64,000 nucleotides of DNA from Peromyscus leucopus (lineage: Eukaryota > Chordata > Mammalia > Rodentia > Cricetidae). The translations under genes were made by a program, and so were the position numbers. The stretch is taken from contig NC_051068.1 in NCBI RefSeq assembly GCF_004664715.2, forward strand, positions 17,232,668 to 17,296,667, in the 5' to 3' direction. Within the stretch, counting starts at the first letter, position 1. The number at the start of each line of letters is the position of its first letter. The notes under the pieces were generated by a model. That model did not search any database, was not told where the DNA came from, and was given only the letters and a program-made list of their open reading frames with translations. Positions 1 through 10,694 of this stretch are shown one piece after another.

Positions 1-515
1 ATTCAAATAGTAACTGTTGTTAAAGCTGAAACAGGTCATGGATTAGAACACAATGAAGGGTCTATGGGAGGGCTTGGAGCCAGGAAAGAGATAGTGGAAA
101 TGAGGTAATTATAATCCAAAAAATTATGTTGGAAAGTTGAAACAGGCTTTATGGCCATGTGCTCCAGAGACTAGGGATGTGTACTAGAGCACACTAAGTA
201 CTACTCATGCATTTCTCCCAGGCTGTACATCTGAAACCTGGAAAAGAGTCACGTTAGGCAGGACCACAACCATTTTATCCAGTTCGTTTATTTAGGTTGA
301 ACTGGTGTAACTACTGTAATTTTGTTTCACTAAAATTCAGTTCTTTACCCAGATTCTTGATTGTCTGGTCTGTGGAACAGAGAAATGGTCAGTCAGGACA
401 TTTATGGAATGTCTAAAATCGATGACCTCACTACTCATTGCTACTGTCAACTCCTGTCACAGCAGGAAAGCTTTCACCTCCTTGACAACACCCCTTCTCG
501 CTTTACCCAATAAAA
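1..515 (-). repeat. Inverted duplication, left arm, distal part
   Basis: The minus strand of this stretch matches 8,330-8,822 on the plus strand almost base for base by eye. Matching landmarks are the blocks at 120-180 and 8,640-8,700, and those at 290-380 and 8,450-8,540. It is one arm of a long inverted duplication whose other part is 670-1,262. No coding content is seen. Confidence 0.85.
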
Positions 516-665
516 ACTGCCCCATTGCTACTCAGGGTCTCTCCTGCTCTGCTGCTGCATCATGTGAATGAAGAGGCCCTAGTTAACTAGCAAGAATAAC
601 AAGACTCTGCTTTTGCATGGAATTTGGTCTCTTGATGGTCTTTGGGGAACTCTGGGTACATCAGC
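505..665 (+). repeat. LTR-like R/U5 fragment (class I ERV type), tentative
   Basis: This piece separates the two parts of the left inverted arm and is absent from the right arm. It has an AATAAA signal near 510, then a stretch near 605-650 reading like the U5 of a gammaretrovirus-type LTR (TTTGCAT, then TTTGGTCTC, then GGTCTTTGGGG). No partner LTR or internal region is visible. A chance resemblance cannot be excluded. Confidence 0.3.
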
Positions 666-669
666 TAGA

Positions 670-1262
670 GCACTACTTATCTTAGGGATATCTGGGAGAC
701 AGCCCTCTCTTAGCTTAATTCTACTTTGTGACTTAATGTTTCCTAAAAATGGGTAAATCCTTATATCGTCAATTGTATTACTATCAATTCTACTTTTCTA
801 TATCATATTTTAGCAGTGGAGTGCTACTCTACATAGGAGATGCCCTTTACAAGCTCCAGGAGATTAACAACAGACAAATTGTAACCTAAATGTTAAACGT
901 GCAGAACTCCTGAAAGATACTAGAGAGACCAAGGCTCTCCGTGTTTGGCAAATCTGCTTTCCAAGGCGACAATACAGGGACTACAGGAGCCAGCACTTCA
1001 CAGTGACAACAACAACAAGGATATTTCTAAGTCTTGTTCCCAATGCTCTGCACAGACACAGCCCAAGGAGGTGAGTTATTCAGAGACTGCTGCCCCAGCC
1101 CAGGAAGTTGCAAGGATCATGTAGGATACACAGGACCAGGAAGGCACATGTGGGACGCGCAGGGCCACACAGGACTGGGCAGGACATGCCGAACTCTGCC
1201 TAGGACTGCTGACTCCCACGCAGCCCCGAGAGGACCTGGCTCCCATGGCTCAGAAGGGCCTA
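670..1262 (-). repeat. Inverted duplication, left arm, proximal part
   Basis: The minus strand matches plus-strand 5,910-6,530, the sequence just downstream of the putative zinc-finger exon 1. Landmarks include the shared CAATGCTCTG block near 1,045 and its complement near 6,160. About 1.8 kb of the right arm (6,530-8,330) has no counterpart here, so one copy was deleted or the other received insertions. The arm stops just short of the exon 1 donor. Confidence 0.8.
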
Positions 1263-2906
1263 ATCACAGGGTAGGTACAATCACATCCACATGCACAATT
1301 TTTCTGGGAACCTAAGGAAGTATCAGGGTGGGATTGAAGGTTACACAAAGGTTACAGTGGTCTTTCCTGGAACACTTGCAATTATTCCAGTCACAGTTGA
1401 GCAACATATCTTAACAGAAATCTCCATACATTGTGGTAAGGGTGGTTGAGTAATGGCTGAGTCAGTTTGCTCTTGGAACTAGCTTTTTAGTTCCTCATTC
1501 TCCTCGGGCTTGGGGGGTGTAAGCCTGAAGGGTTATGGTCTTTCAGTGTGATGACCACCAGCATAATAAAGTATAACATTTGTTATACTAACTATGCACA
1601 TCCGCCTTCTTGTTCATAACGTTTCTCTTTTCCCCACTTCCTCTCCAGCATTTGTTGTCCCTTGATTAGTGGGTCTTTGCCATTTTGATTGCAATTACCA
1701 CAATTCTTACCAAGAGACCAAAACCTGTTCCTATTTCTATTACAAACAGGAACAATTTATAATATCAACAACCTCCATCATTCTGATAATGACCAATATA
1801 AATAGTTTTTAAAATACAAAACAGCAAATGCCTCAAAACAACAGTTATGAGTTCCTCTGCCTAAAAACTTTGCAGTTTTACCTAGGAGCTCACCTAGAAA
1901 GATGAGGGTGGCTACCTGGGAACATTCAAATCACTAGCAACTTCTGCTGTGAGATCCCTGCTCCCTTTTTTAGCATTTGAATTGGGTATCTGCCTTTTGC
2001 AAATATCTCCTTTAGCTACATCCGAAGACAAGACCAGCTCCAAACAAAGTACTCACATGACAGCTCAAAATTGTCTCTAAGGACAATTCCACAAGAACCA
2101 TACAACTAAATAATTGGGTATAAACTGGTACATTACACTGATTTGGTTTATAATCTCATTGAATTATACCAATGAGAGGGTTGTTTATGAGTCCTGACAT
2201 TGATTCAAAAATTAGTGACACAAACATATACTTCTGTCCTATAAGGGAACATGAGAGAGTTGTCTGAGTTACTGTCTTCCTTGCAGCAACAAAGTAACTG
2301 ACAATATGTAATGTAAGGAATGAAAGGTAGGTTATAGCTTAAGTTCCACAGGGAAATACTCCATTATGATGGGAAAGACTTGGAAACAGTGTTGGGAGTC
2401 TAGCTCCAGAATTGGGTCCAAGATTAGGAATCAGAGCAAATAGAAATTTCTGACAGGTGTAAACTTGAATGTCCACAGCAATACATTTCTCAAAGGAGGC
2501 TTCATTTCCTAATAATTGAACAACTGCAAATACCACTGCCAACTTGGGATCCAGGGTTCAAATTCATTAACTGTGGAGGATATTTTACATTTCAAATTTT
2601 AAAAGTTAATTCTGGAGTCAAATATCCCTGACCATGATCTAGTAACATATATTTAATTAATGCAAAATGCATGTTCCCTTACAATAAAAGTCTTATAAAG
2701 GTTATTTTTCCGCTTAAAAGAGCACTAAGAGCATTATGAACAAGGAAATTAAAATATATTAACATAGACAACTCTCATGATAGAGATGGGCATTACTTGG
2801 CAAAGAATTGAAAAGCTACAGCACAGATGCAGTTAGCACCCAGGTTTAGAAAGTGAGACTATGTCCCAAAACACACTCACTCCAAAAATCTCTACTTAAA
2901 GGTCAG
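1263..2906. other. No gene recognised
   Basis: AT-rich unique-looking sequence without a supportable gene. The only structure noted is a block at 1,434-1,556 that recurs at 3,364-3,490. The short ORFs here have no recognisable domain. Confidence 0.5.
1434..1556 (+). repeat. Direct repeat, copy 1
   Basis: About 120 bp starting near GGGTGGTTGAGTAATGGCTG and ending near the GGTCTTTCA block. It recurs in the same orientation at 3,364-3,490 with scattered differences. It could be a dispersed repeat or a local duplication. Confidence 0.65.
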
Positions 2907-3230
2907 GCCTGAGAAGATGGGTTAGCAGACAAAGTACTCACCTGGCAACTGAGAACCTGAGTTGTTATACCTTAAATTCTGCATTATAAAGCCAGTTGCA
3001 ACATTGCATTCTTATAATCCAATGCTTTTAAGGCAACATAGGAGGCAGAGAGGAGAAACCCTACAATCCTATGTGTGTTTGATAGTAAACTAGAGACCCT
3101 GTCTCACCACACATGGTGAAGAGACAGGACCAACACTGAAGGTTGTCCTCTGACTTTTCCACCCATCCCATGGCACACATGAACCCACACAGAAATGAGC
3201 ACATACATAAAGCAACCATAGTGAATAAAC
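2907..3230 (+). mobile_element. B4-type SINE
   Basis: The sequence has the layout of a rodent B4 element: a tRNA-like head (GAAGATGGGTTAGCAGACAA), a B1-like middle with a GAGACCCTGTCTCA block near 3,090, and a CACACATGAACCCACAC tail. It is diverged and has no clear target-site duplication. Confidence 0.65.
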
Positions 3231-3244
3231 AATAAAATTACAAA

Positions 3245-3365
3245 TTGGATGATGTGGCACACATCTTCTTTTTCAGTACCTGGGAGTCAGAGGCAGGCAG
3301 AATTCTGGGAGTTTTAGGCCAGCCTGGGCTATGTTATGAGTTCCAGGAAAGCCAGAGCAACATTG
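3245..3365 (+). mobile_element. B1 SINE, diverged
   Basis: 7SL-derived B1 layout: a GTGGCACACATC start, then GGGAGTCAGAGGCAGGCAG, then TTTTAGGCCAGCCTGGGCTA and AGTTCCAGGAAAGCCAG. It lies next to the B4 element and is several percent diverged. Confidence 0.75.
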
Positions 3366-3490
3366 TTGCAGGGGTGGTTGAATAATGGCTGAGTGAGGTT
3401 GTCCTTGGAACTAGTTTCCTTTTTAGTTCCTCATTCTCCTGGGGCTTGGGGAGTGTAAGCCTGAAGGGTTAGTGTCTTTCAATAGAATGA
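3364..3490 (+). repeat. Direct repeat, copy 2
   Basis: Second copy of the block at 1,434-1,556, same orientation. It follows the B1 immediately. The homology ends near 3,490. Confidence 0.65.
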
Positions 3491-3791
3491 TTAGATGGAG
3501 AAAAACAACCTAGGAATGTAACAGTGTAAAATTTCTCCCACTTCCAGTTCTCTTGAAATATAAGTAAATATACAGGAAATTCCTTGGAAGCTCCCTCTTG
3601 CATAGAAAATTGCTGTACTTCGAATACTGAGCCAATGGTATATAATGAAATGCTTGCTGGAATTTGATTTAAAATATTCAATATATATCATTTATTGAGC
3701 TGTTTATGGATAGCGAGTTCTAGGTCAGCTGGAACTTTCTAATGAGATCCTGTAACAAACAATAAGCAAAATTATATTCAACTATATTTGT

Positions 3792-3813
3792 GAGTGTGTG
3801 TGTGTGTGTGTGT
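3792..3813 (+). repeat. (GT)n microsatellite
   Basis: About 11 GT units, interrupted near its start. Confidence 0.9.
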
Positions 3814-4021
3814 TAAGACATGTCTTACTATCATACTCACTATGTAGACCTATCTATCTCAAAGGCTCTGTTACCATGTTTGCTACTACATTTCTGAGAA
3901 TAATTTGACAGGAACCAGTGGTGACACCTGAAATGACTTCAAGAGATATTGTCCTGAATCTGCTGTGCTCTTCGTTATTTAGTTTTGTTTTTCTTTTACG
4001 TTGCATGTGTGTGCATGCATG

Positions 4022-4025
<4 letters not shown>

Positions 4026-4104
<79 letters not shown>
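4026..4104 (+). repeat. (GT)n microsatellite, long
   Basis: About 39 GT units with one TATG interruption. Long apparent ORFs with Cys-Val or Thr-His runs across it are artefacts of the repeat. Confidence 0.95.
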
Positions 4105-4106
<2 letters not shown>

Positions 4107-4374
4107 GCACAAGCTTTCTTCAAACTGCCAGTGGTCTTCCTGCCTCTACACTCCCATTTATGGCTCAAGTAGGCTCTCCTAAAATTATTTAGTGAGAATG
4201 GTCAGAAAAATACTGGTTCTGTGAAAGATGAAAGACTCAGATGCACAGCCTCATGCTGTGTTGCTGCAAACTGGGTGTTCATAGGGACCTCTGCTCAGGT
4301 TAAGCTGGGGCACCTCAGTGCACTTTGGAAAGGCGTTTCAGGATAAGTCAATGCAAACCAGAATATGAATTTTA

Positions 4375-4510
4375 TTTCAAGGTTCTCTCTATGTATTAGC
4401 GGCTGTCATTGAACTCAGAATGTAGACTAGGTTATCCCCAAGCTCCCAGAATTCCACCAGCCTCTGCCTCCAAGTATTGGAATTAAAGTTGTGTCCCCAT
4501 CATTCAACTT
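4375..4510 (-). mobile_element. B1-related SINE, diverged
   Basis: Reverse-orientation B1 features: CCTCTGCCTCCAAGTATTGG followed by AATTAAAG, matching the complement of the B1 consensus head. It is old and has no clear target-site duplication. Confidence 0.6.
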
Positions 4511-4584
4511 GTAATTTTATTATATATTTTCTTCTGACTGTTTGTATTTGTGTGTTCATTTGTGTGTGGAAAGGTGTGCATGTG

Positions 4585-4845
4585 TATCATGGGATGGGTG
4601 GAAAATTCAGAGAATAACTTTAGTTGTTGGTCTTTTCCCATCAGCATGCTAGAGACAGGGTCTCTATTTTGCTATCAGTTTTGTTCATAGCTGGCAGGAT
4701 TTCTCCTGCCTTTTATCTTGCCTTAAACCACTCGACTATAGGCATGTACTGTTGCCACTGACTTTATAAAGGGATAGTTGCAAGGTGAGTACTTTATCTG
4801 TTAACCCATTTTTCTCAGCCCCAAAGTTTATTGAGTAGAGAGTTT
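4585..4845 (-). mobile_element. B4-related SINE, tentative
   Basis: Reverse-orientation B4-like features: GGTGGAAAATTCAGAGAATA (the complement of the B4 tail region), GAGACAGGGTCTC, and a tRNA-like end near GTGAGTACTTTATCTGTTAA. The right part recurs at about 16,370-16,500 within a larger duplicated segment. Confidence 0.45.
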
Positions 4846-5180
4846 GGGAGTGGGTCTGTTTTGAGGCACAGTCTCACTTTCTAACCCTGTCTGACCTGGG
4901 AACCATTATGTAGTCGATAGGCTAGGCCTGGAATTGAGAGACATCTACCTGCCTCTGCCTCATGTGACCACACCTGGCTAAAAAGAGATGTTTATCATGG
5001 ATTTAACACAGATATTAGCGGAAAGAAAGGACTTTTGGATAGTGTGGTCTGGTAAGGGAGCACTACACTTAAGAACTGACACAAAGCTATGTTTACAGTT
5101 CTGTTGACTTTGTAAGTTCCATTTGAATGGGTCCTTAGGGAGTCTCTCTTGAGAAACTATGCCTCTCTCAGTTTTGCAAC
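4660..5180 (+). repeat. Segmental direct duplication, copy 1
   Basis: Matches 16,365-17,030 in the same orientation. Shared landmarks are CCTTTTATCTTGCCTTAAA, CTAACCCTGTCTGACCTGG, the block around AGATGTTTATCATG and GGGTCCTTAGGGAGTC. The region holds an old reverse B1-like SINE at about 4,860-4,980. The L1 at 10,090-16,333 lies just left of the second copy. Confidence 0.8.
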
Positions 5181-5189
5181 CTGTCTAAG

Positions 5190-5460
5190 CCTTGGGAGGT
5201 TTCTCTAAGGCCCTGATGTATAGGGGTGGGGCGGGGCGGGGGAGTTCCTTCTCAAAAACTAGGAATATGCTTGGGAGAGCTGGTAAAAGTCTGGGACCAG
5301 GGCCTTTGGGAAGGGTTTCTTCAGATCCTGAGAGCCATCTCTTTCCACACCTGGGCTGTGGTAATCAGTCCCAGCCACTGTGGAGTTTTTTTTTTTTTTT
5401 TTTTTTTTATAATGTTCTAGAGATATCTTGTGTTCCTCTTGTGCAATATTGTCAGATTAG
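5190..5460 (+). repeat. Duplicated block, copy 1
   Basis: Matches 23,750-24,010 in the same orientation (shared AGGAATATGCT, GGGAGAGCTGGTAA and CTTCAGATCCTGAGA). A poly-T run at 5,386-5,408 is present only here. Copy 1 lies before the exon 1-like block, copy 2 after it, so the unit order was shuffled. Confidence 0.7.
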
Positions 5461-5569
5461 CGTCCTTCTGAAAATGTATACTTTCTTTTAAAACTGAACC
5501 CATTGGTTTATATTAACTAGAGACTTGCTGTGGAATTTGGCTAAAATCTCCAGCCAATCTAGGATAGGT

Positions 5570-5819
5570 TTGTGCTTCAGGTGGAAGAAGCCAGGGCTGG
5601 GAACCATTGGACTGTTTCCCTTCAGCTTACCCGGTCCTGTCACTCAGGCCTCACTAGCCAATCAGGGAGTCGAGCGGACTCACCAGTCAGATGGGAGTGT
5701 TCTTCCTCCTGGCGCTAGACGTCTGGTTCAGCTCTTAGGATGAGGAAGTAGGAAGTTGGCTTCTTGTGCTGTACCCCGTGCGCTCTGCTGTGGGTTGAGT
5801 ACTTGGCAGCTGCGCCATG
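5570..5819 (+). promoter_or_regulatory. Putative KRAB zinc-finger promoter and exon 1
   Basis: This block is richer in CpG than its surroundings and has a CCAAT-type element in CTAGCCAATCAGGGAG near 5,655. There is no clear TATA box. It ends in an ATG at 5,817-5,819 followed directly by GTGAGC, a good splice donor. In many rodent KRAB zinc-finger genes exon 1 carries the 5' untranslated region and only the start codon, so ATG|GT here would join in phase to the KRAB-A exon at 36,852. A diverged copy occurs at about 22,600-22,870. The link over 31 kb is inference, since the gene could use another promoter. Confidence 0.5.
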
Positions 5820-5910
5820 GTGAGCAAGGGGCTTCTGTTCCCAGACCGGGAGGAGTGGCCGGCCATGGTGAGCGAGGGGCTGCTTTCCCCAGACTGGGAG
5901 GAGCGTCCGG
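5815..5910 (+). repeat. 48-bp tandem duplication over start codon and splice donor
   Basis: Two adjacent 48-bp units begin at the CCATGG at 5,815 and the one at 5,863. Both contain ATG followed by GTGAGC and an AGGGGCT block, so the start codon and donor exist twice. The units differ at several bases, so the duplication is not very recent. The copy at about 22.86 kb is diverged. Confidence 0.85.
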
Positions 5911-6530
5911 CTGAGCCGGAACCGGGTGGTGGGTCCTCCCGAGGAGGGTGGGAGCCAGTGGCCAGAGGCAGAATTCAGTGTGGTCCTGCCTGGTCCTGTG
6001 CGAGCCTGCGAATTCCACATGTTCCTTCCTCGTCCTGGGTGTTACGCGTGTATTCCTTTTTGATCCTGCGTGTCCTACGTGGCCCTTGCAACTCCTTGGG
6101 CTGTGGCTGAAGCCTCTGAATAACTTCTCTCTGTGGGCAAAGCATCTGTGTCTGTGCAGAGCATTGGGAACAAGACTCACAAATACCCTTGTTGTTGATG
6201 TCACTGTGAAGTGCTGGGGCCTGTAATGCTTGTATTGTCACTATGGAAGGCAGATTTGCCAAACTTGGAGAGCCCTGGTCTCTGTAGAATCTTTAAGCAG
6301 TTCTGCATTTTCAACATTTAGGTTTAGGATCCATCTGTAGTTAATTTGTGGAGCTGGTAAAGGACAAGTCCTGTGTAGAGTAGCATTCCACTGCTAAACT
6401 GTGATGTAGAAGAGTAGAATTGATGGTAATAGAATTGATGGTATAGTGATTTACCCATTCTTAGGAGACATTAAGTCACAAAGTAGAATTAAGCTAAGGG
6501 AGGGCTGTCTCTCAGATATCCCTAAGATAT
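5910..6530 (+). repeat. Inverted duplication, right arm, proximal part
   Basis: Complement of 670-1,262, and similar in direct orientation to about 22,950-23,400. It follows the exon 1 donor and would be the start of intron 1. The ORFs here match no recognised domain. Confidence 0.8.
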
Positions 6531-6896
6531 GTATGCTAACCGTGCCTTTTAGAGATTAATATGATAAGATGTAAATACTTGTTCCCAAGGACTAACCAGC
6601 CATCCAGGAACATTCCCATAACAAAGGAGAAAATGTAATTTACAGCCAGCCAAAAGGGTCCCCCCATTCCCTGCCCCCCTGCCAAAGAACCGGCCTCTAA
6701 CATGCTGCTCACAGGGGCACAACCAACATTAAGTCCTTGTGTGTTGTCATCATCGTCTAGAACAGCTGCATTTCCAGTCTTTTTGTAAAGTGTTTTTGAG
6801 TCAAATTCTCTGATGTAGATTGAGGAGGACTTGAATCCTGTCTGTATCCCCACAGGGCATTCCCCTTACTACTGTCCTGACCAAGCACTATGAATT

Positions 6897-7066
6897 TTTT
6901 TTTTTTTTTTTTGGTTTCCCGAGACAGAGTTTCTCTGTGTAACTTTGCACCTTTCCTAGAACTCCCTCTGTAGGCCAAGGAGGCCTCGGAAATCACAGAT
7001 ATCCGCCGGCAAAAGTCTGTCTCCCGAGTGCTGGGATTAAAGGCATGGGCCACCACTGCCCAGCCA
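6897..7066 (-). mobile_element. B1 SINE
   Basis: Clear reverse B1 with a poly-T left end (A tail on the minus strand), GAGACAGAGTTTCTCTGTGT, and GAGTGCTGGGATTAAAGGCA. It is flanked by 12-bp target-site duplications at 6,885-6,896 and 7,067-7,078 (one mismatch). It sits in the part of the right arm that the left arm lacks. Confidence 0.9.
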
Positions 7067-7845
7067 GCACCATGAATTCTTGTATTGCAGGTCTGTAGCA
7101 CCACAGAGTTCTAAAGTAACCACTTTGAGTCACATAGTGGACTGTCCATTGCAGTAACAGGAAAGTATTTGTGTGTGGATCATGGCATCTCCCTTAAGAC
7201 CAGAAGAGGAGGAGAAACAGTGTCCTGTTTATACTGCATGGGGAAACAGACTAGGCAATAGCTAGACCATGGGCTGGAGTTTAAGGCAGTGAGCTGCAGA
7301 GGTCTTCATCATAAAAAAGGACCCGCTGGGCAGGGGGAGTGACTTTCTGTGTAATTTAATTCCTGGTATTATTCCTTCCATGTGAATGAAGATAGATAGA
7401 ATTGGTGGGTGTACAATTTAGGGAGGGTAACTTGAAGTACTGAGTCTTCAGTTTCCAGTTAGGGAACTCCCCTGTGCAGATATGTACATTCCTGGTTAAC
7501 ACAGTTAAGTCAGCTCAGAGGTTTGAGACACAGGCCATTGGCTTTAACTCCATGTGTCAGCTTATAGCACCCAGCAGCTGACACTTTACATGGGAAAGTC
7601 ATGCAGTGTCTTATGAATGGCATTCTCTCTAGCAGGGAAGTGCCTACTCTGTTGCAAAGTCAGTACTGCTAAGTGTTCTTCCAGTTATTTCTATCATTTT
7701 AAAAAGTCAATTAGTGGTATCATTTTTTCAATTTCACTTTCTTTAAATGTATTATAGCTCTAATCTGTTTTCCAATGTTTCCTAGCCATTAAGAATTTCT
7801 TTCCAATTTTTCTTAGGTGCTATTTATTTATATACCTTTATAGAG

Positions 7846-8053
7846 CAATGGTTCTCAACATGATGGGTAGAGGCTCCCTTTAACAGCAGTAGCCTTAGAC
7901 CATTGGAATACACAGATATTTTTTATTATAATTTATAACAGTAGCAAAATTTTAGTTATGAAGTAGCAGTGAAAATAATTTTATAGTTGGGTTCACCACC
8001 TCATAAAAGACTGTATTAAAGTATGACAGAATTAGGAAGGTTGGGAACCACTG
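7846..8053 (+). mobile_element. URR1-like hAT DNA transposon
   Basis: Short non-autonomous element with terminal inverted repeats: CAATGGTTCTCAAC at the left and GTTGGGAACCACTG at the right. The middle has the AAAATTTTAGTTATGAAGTA block typical of the rodent URR1 family. The 8-bp target duplications are degraded. Confidence 0.75.
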
Positions 8054-8077
8054 GTTTAGACCAATGTCTCCTGTAGC

Positions 8078-8165
8078 TCAAGTTTGTCTCATACTACATA
8101 ATTGAGAATTGCTTTGAACACCAAATCCTGCCTCTGCTGCCCAGTGCTGGGAAGACAGTCCTGCA
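8078..8165 (-). mobile_element. B1-like SINE fragment
   Basis: Reverse B1 pieces: CTCAAGTTTGTCTCATACTA and CCTGCCTCTGCTGCCCAGTG. Truncated and old. Confidence 0.5.
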
Positions 8166-8329
8166 AATCCTTCCACTCTGGGCCTTGACTGGTCAGTGAG
8201 ATGGAAAATAGTTCAGTGAATGAGTACCCTCAACCTCTCTAGATTTCATTGTGAAATTACAGATGAAGTGGGCCCTGTGTAAGAGTTGAGTTCACTGACT
8301 CACTGTAAAGCAGGTGTAGTCACAGCACA

Positions 8330-8822
8330 GAAGGGTTGGCAAGAAGGAGGTGAAAGCTTTCCTGCTGTGACAGGAGTTGACAGTAGCAATGAGTAGTGAG
8401 GTCATTGATTTTAGACATTCCATAAATGTCCTGACTGGTCATTTCTCTGTTCCACAGACCAGACAATCAAGAATCTGGATAAAGAACTGAATTTTTGTGA
8501 AACAAAATTACAGTAGTTACACCAGTTCAACCTAAATAAACGAACTGGATAAAATGGTGTGGCCCTGCCTAACGTGACTCTTTTCCAGGTTTCAGATGTA
8601 CAGCCTGGGAGAAATGCATGAGTAATATTTAGTGTGCTAAGTACACATCCCTAGTCTCTGGAGCACATGGCCATAAAGCCTGTTTCAACTTTCCAACATA
8701 ATTTTATGGGATTATTATTTCCTCATTTCCACTATCTCTTTCCTGGCTCCAAGCCCTCCCATAGACCCTTCATTGTGTTCTAATCCATGACCTGTTTCAG
8801 CTTCCACAACAGTTACTGTTTG
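8330..8822 (+). repeat. Inverted duplication, right arm, distal part
   Basis: Complement of 1-515. The homology runs to the left edge of the window on the other arm, so the true inverted duplication may extend beyond position 1. Confidence 0.85.
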
Positions 8823-10076
8823 AATGTGACCTTTGTTTGGCATCAGGACCTCCCAGCTCTGAAGCAAAGGGTTGGCTTCACTGGGCATTGAGTGTGTAAT
8901 GGAATGTGCATGCAAAGGACCCAGTACCTTGAAACAGGAATAGGAAGTGCTCTAGAGAATGGAATATTCTCTAAACTACAAGTTTCTCAGACTAGATACC
9001 TGTCCAACTCTAGTGTGGAAGGGCAGAGCTGGGAAGGCTTGTGCTGTTTGCGTCATTGGATCTCCACTCACCCAGTAGGGTAACTGCTAATGTCCTGAGG
9101 TCCAACTGGGTGGTCCTAACTAATGAGGAGCTTTGGGAAGACTTAGCCATCAGTAGCACCAGTGGGAGGTAACTTCCAAGTTCTCTTTGGGATTCTCCTC
9201 TGCTTCTGATATAGGGAGCTCTAAGGAATACCATAGCTATGCCATGGTGAGTGTGGGGGCCACTGTCCAGGAAGAGCAGGTTGGCTGAGCTGTCAGAGTC
9301 TGAACTGCTGGGACTGGGATAGACCATGAGCCAGACTGTTTCTGTTGGTCCTTGTAGTAACCTGGGCAGTGGCCCTTTTCCTCTGATCCTTACTGATCCA
9401 GGGAGTATGGATTCCCTGGGCATGAGAAGGCTCTGGCACCCTGGCATGGGAGGCTATGATGCTTGTAATATCACTGTCCAGTGTGCACACATAGGCTTTG
9501 CTTCTGTGATAGTGGGAGTCTGGGAAGACAGATTGGAAAACTGAAGTTCTGGTTTCTACAAGTTCTGGATGTTTACTTTTTCCTTTTAGGTTTTGTCTTA
9601 TAAATGATACAGACAGTTTAGAAAATGGTAGAAAGGGAGTGATGGGGATCATCCTTCAGCAATACATGATTAGAATGCTTTTAGCTTTCTGGTACTGCCA
9701 GCCACTGTGATGTGATTCAGTGAAGGTCAGTTTCAGGGGACAAAAGGAAGCTCTGAGCTACAGAGGTATCTTGGTTTGCATGGTTTTGGGGCAGGTGGAT
9801 AGGGCAGAATTCACATCTAGTGACATTATGTGGTTGGAATAGACATTAAATTATTCTTCTACAGTGTTTTTTGTGTGGGCATCACTGGGGCTGGGTTTGC
9901 CTGAAAACACAAGGGAGCATGAAGGCTGCAGAGCTATAGCAGGATCTGCATAGATCACCTCCTTTTGCAGAGAGAGCTCTAGAACATGGAGCCTCTCTTA
10001 GAGAAATATCAGTAGCTAGAGTGTCAGAAACAACAGTTTAAGGGTCACTTTGAGTTGAAAGTCGTGAGATCTGTGT
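8823..10076. other. No gene recognised
   Basis: About 1.25 kb without a supportable gene. A GCCATGGTGAGTG string at about 9,240-9,253 resembles the exon 1 start and donor at 5,815 and might be a very diverged copy of that unit. The neighbouring ORFs on both strands have no recognisable domain. Confidence 0.4.
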
Positions 10077-10694
10077 TTATTTACTTTCTTTTTTTTTGTT
10101 TTTTTTTGTGATATATATTTTTTATTTTACAGTATCATTCAGTTCTACATATCAGCCATGGGTTCCCCTATTCTCCCCCCTCCCACGCCCTACCCTTACC
10201 CCCAGCCCACCCTCCATTCCCACCTCCTCCAGGACAAGTCCTCCCCCGAGGACTGTGATCAACTTGGTAGACTCAGTCCAGGGAGGTCCAGTCCCTTCCT
10301 CCCAGACTAAGCCAAGTGTCCCTGCATAAGTTCCAGGTTTCAGACAGCCAACTCATGCAATGAGCACAGGACTTGGTCCCACTGCCTAGATGCCTCCCAA
10401 ACTGATCAAGCCAATCAACTGTCTCACCTATTCAGAGGGCCTGATCCAGCTGGGAGCCCCTCAGCCATTGGTTCATAGTATCATGTGTTTCCATTCATTT
10501 GGCTATTTTTTTTTCAATAATTGAGTAAAACTGAAATTTATTATATGCCACAGTCGTCCTAGGGACCTCCATGCTATATATATAGCCTCTATGGTTCTAT
10601 GGGTTGTGGTCTGATTGTCCTTTATTTTATATCTAGAATCCACTTATGAGTGAGTACATACCATGACTGTCTTTCTGGGTTTGGGTTACCTCAC

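Noticed and set aside
3854..4192. ORFs with Thr-His or Cys-Val runs
   Set aside because: They are translations of the (GT)n microsatellite.
5817..6110. 97-codon plus ORF starting at the exon 1 ATG
   Set aside because: The ATG is followed at once by a splice donor. The downstream frame is not kept in the other copies and shows no domain, so splicing is the better reading.
5728..6204. 158-codon minus-strand ORF over the CpG-containing block
   Set aside because: No domain. It overlaps the exon 1 and intron sequence of the duplicated unit, and the other copies do not keep the frame.
9010..9447. 145-codon minus-strand ORF
   Set aside because: Low-complexity Ser-rich translation without domain or neighbouring exon signals.
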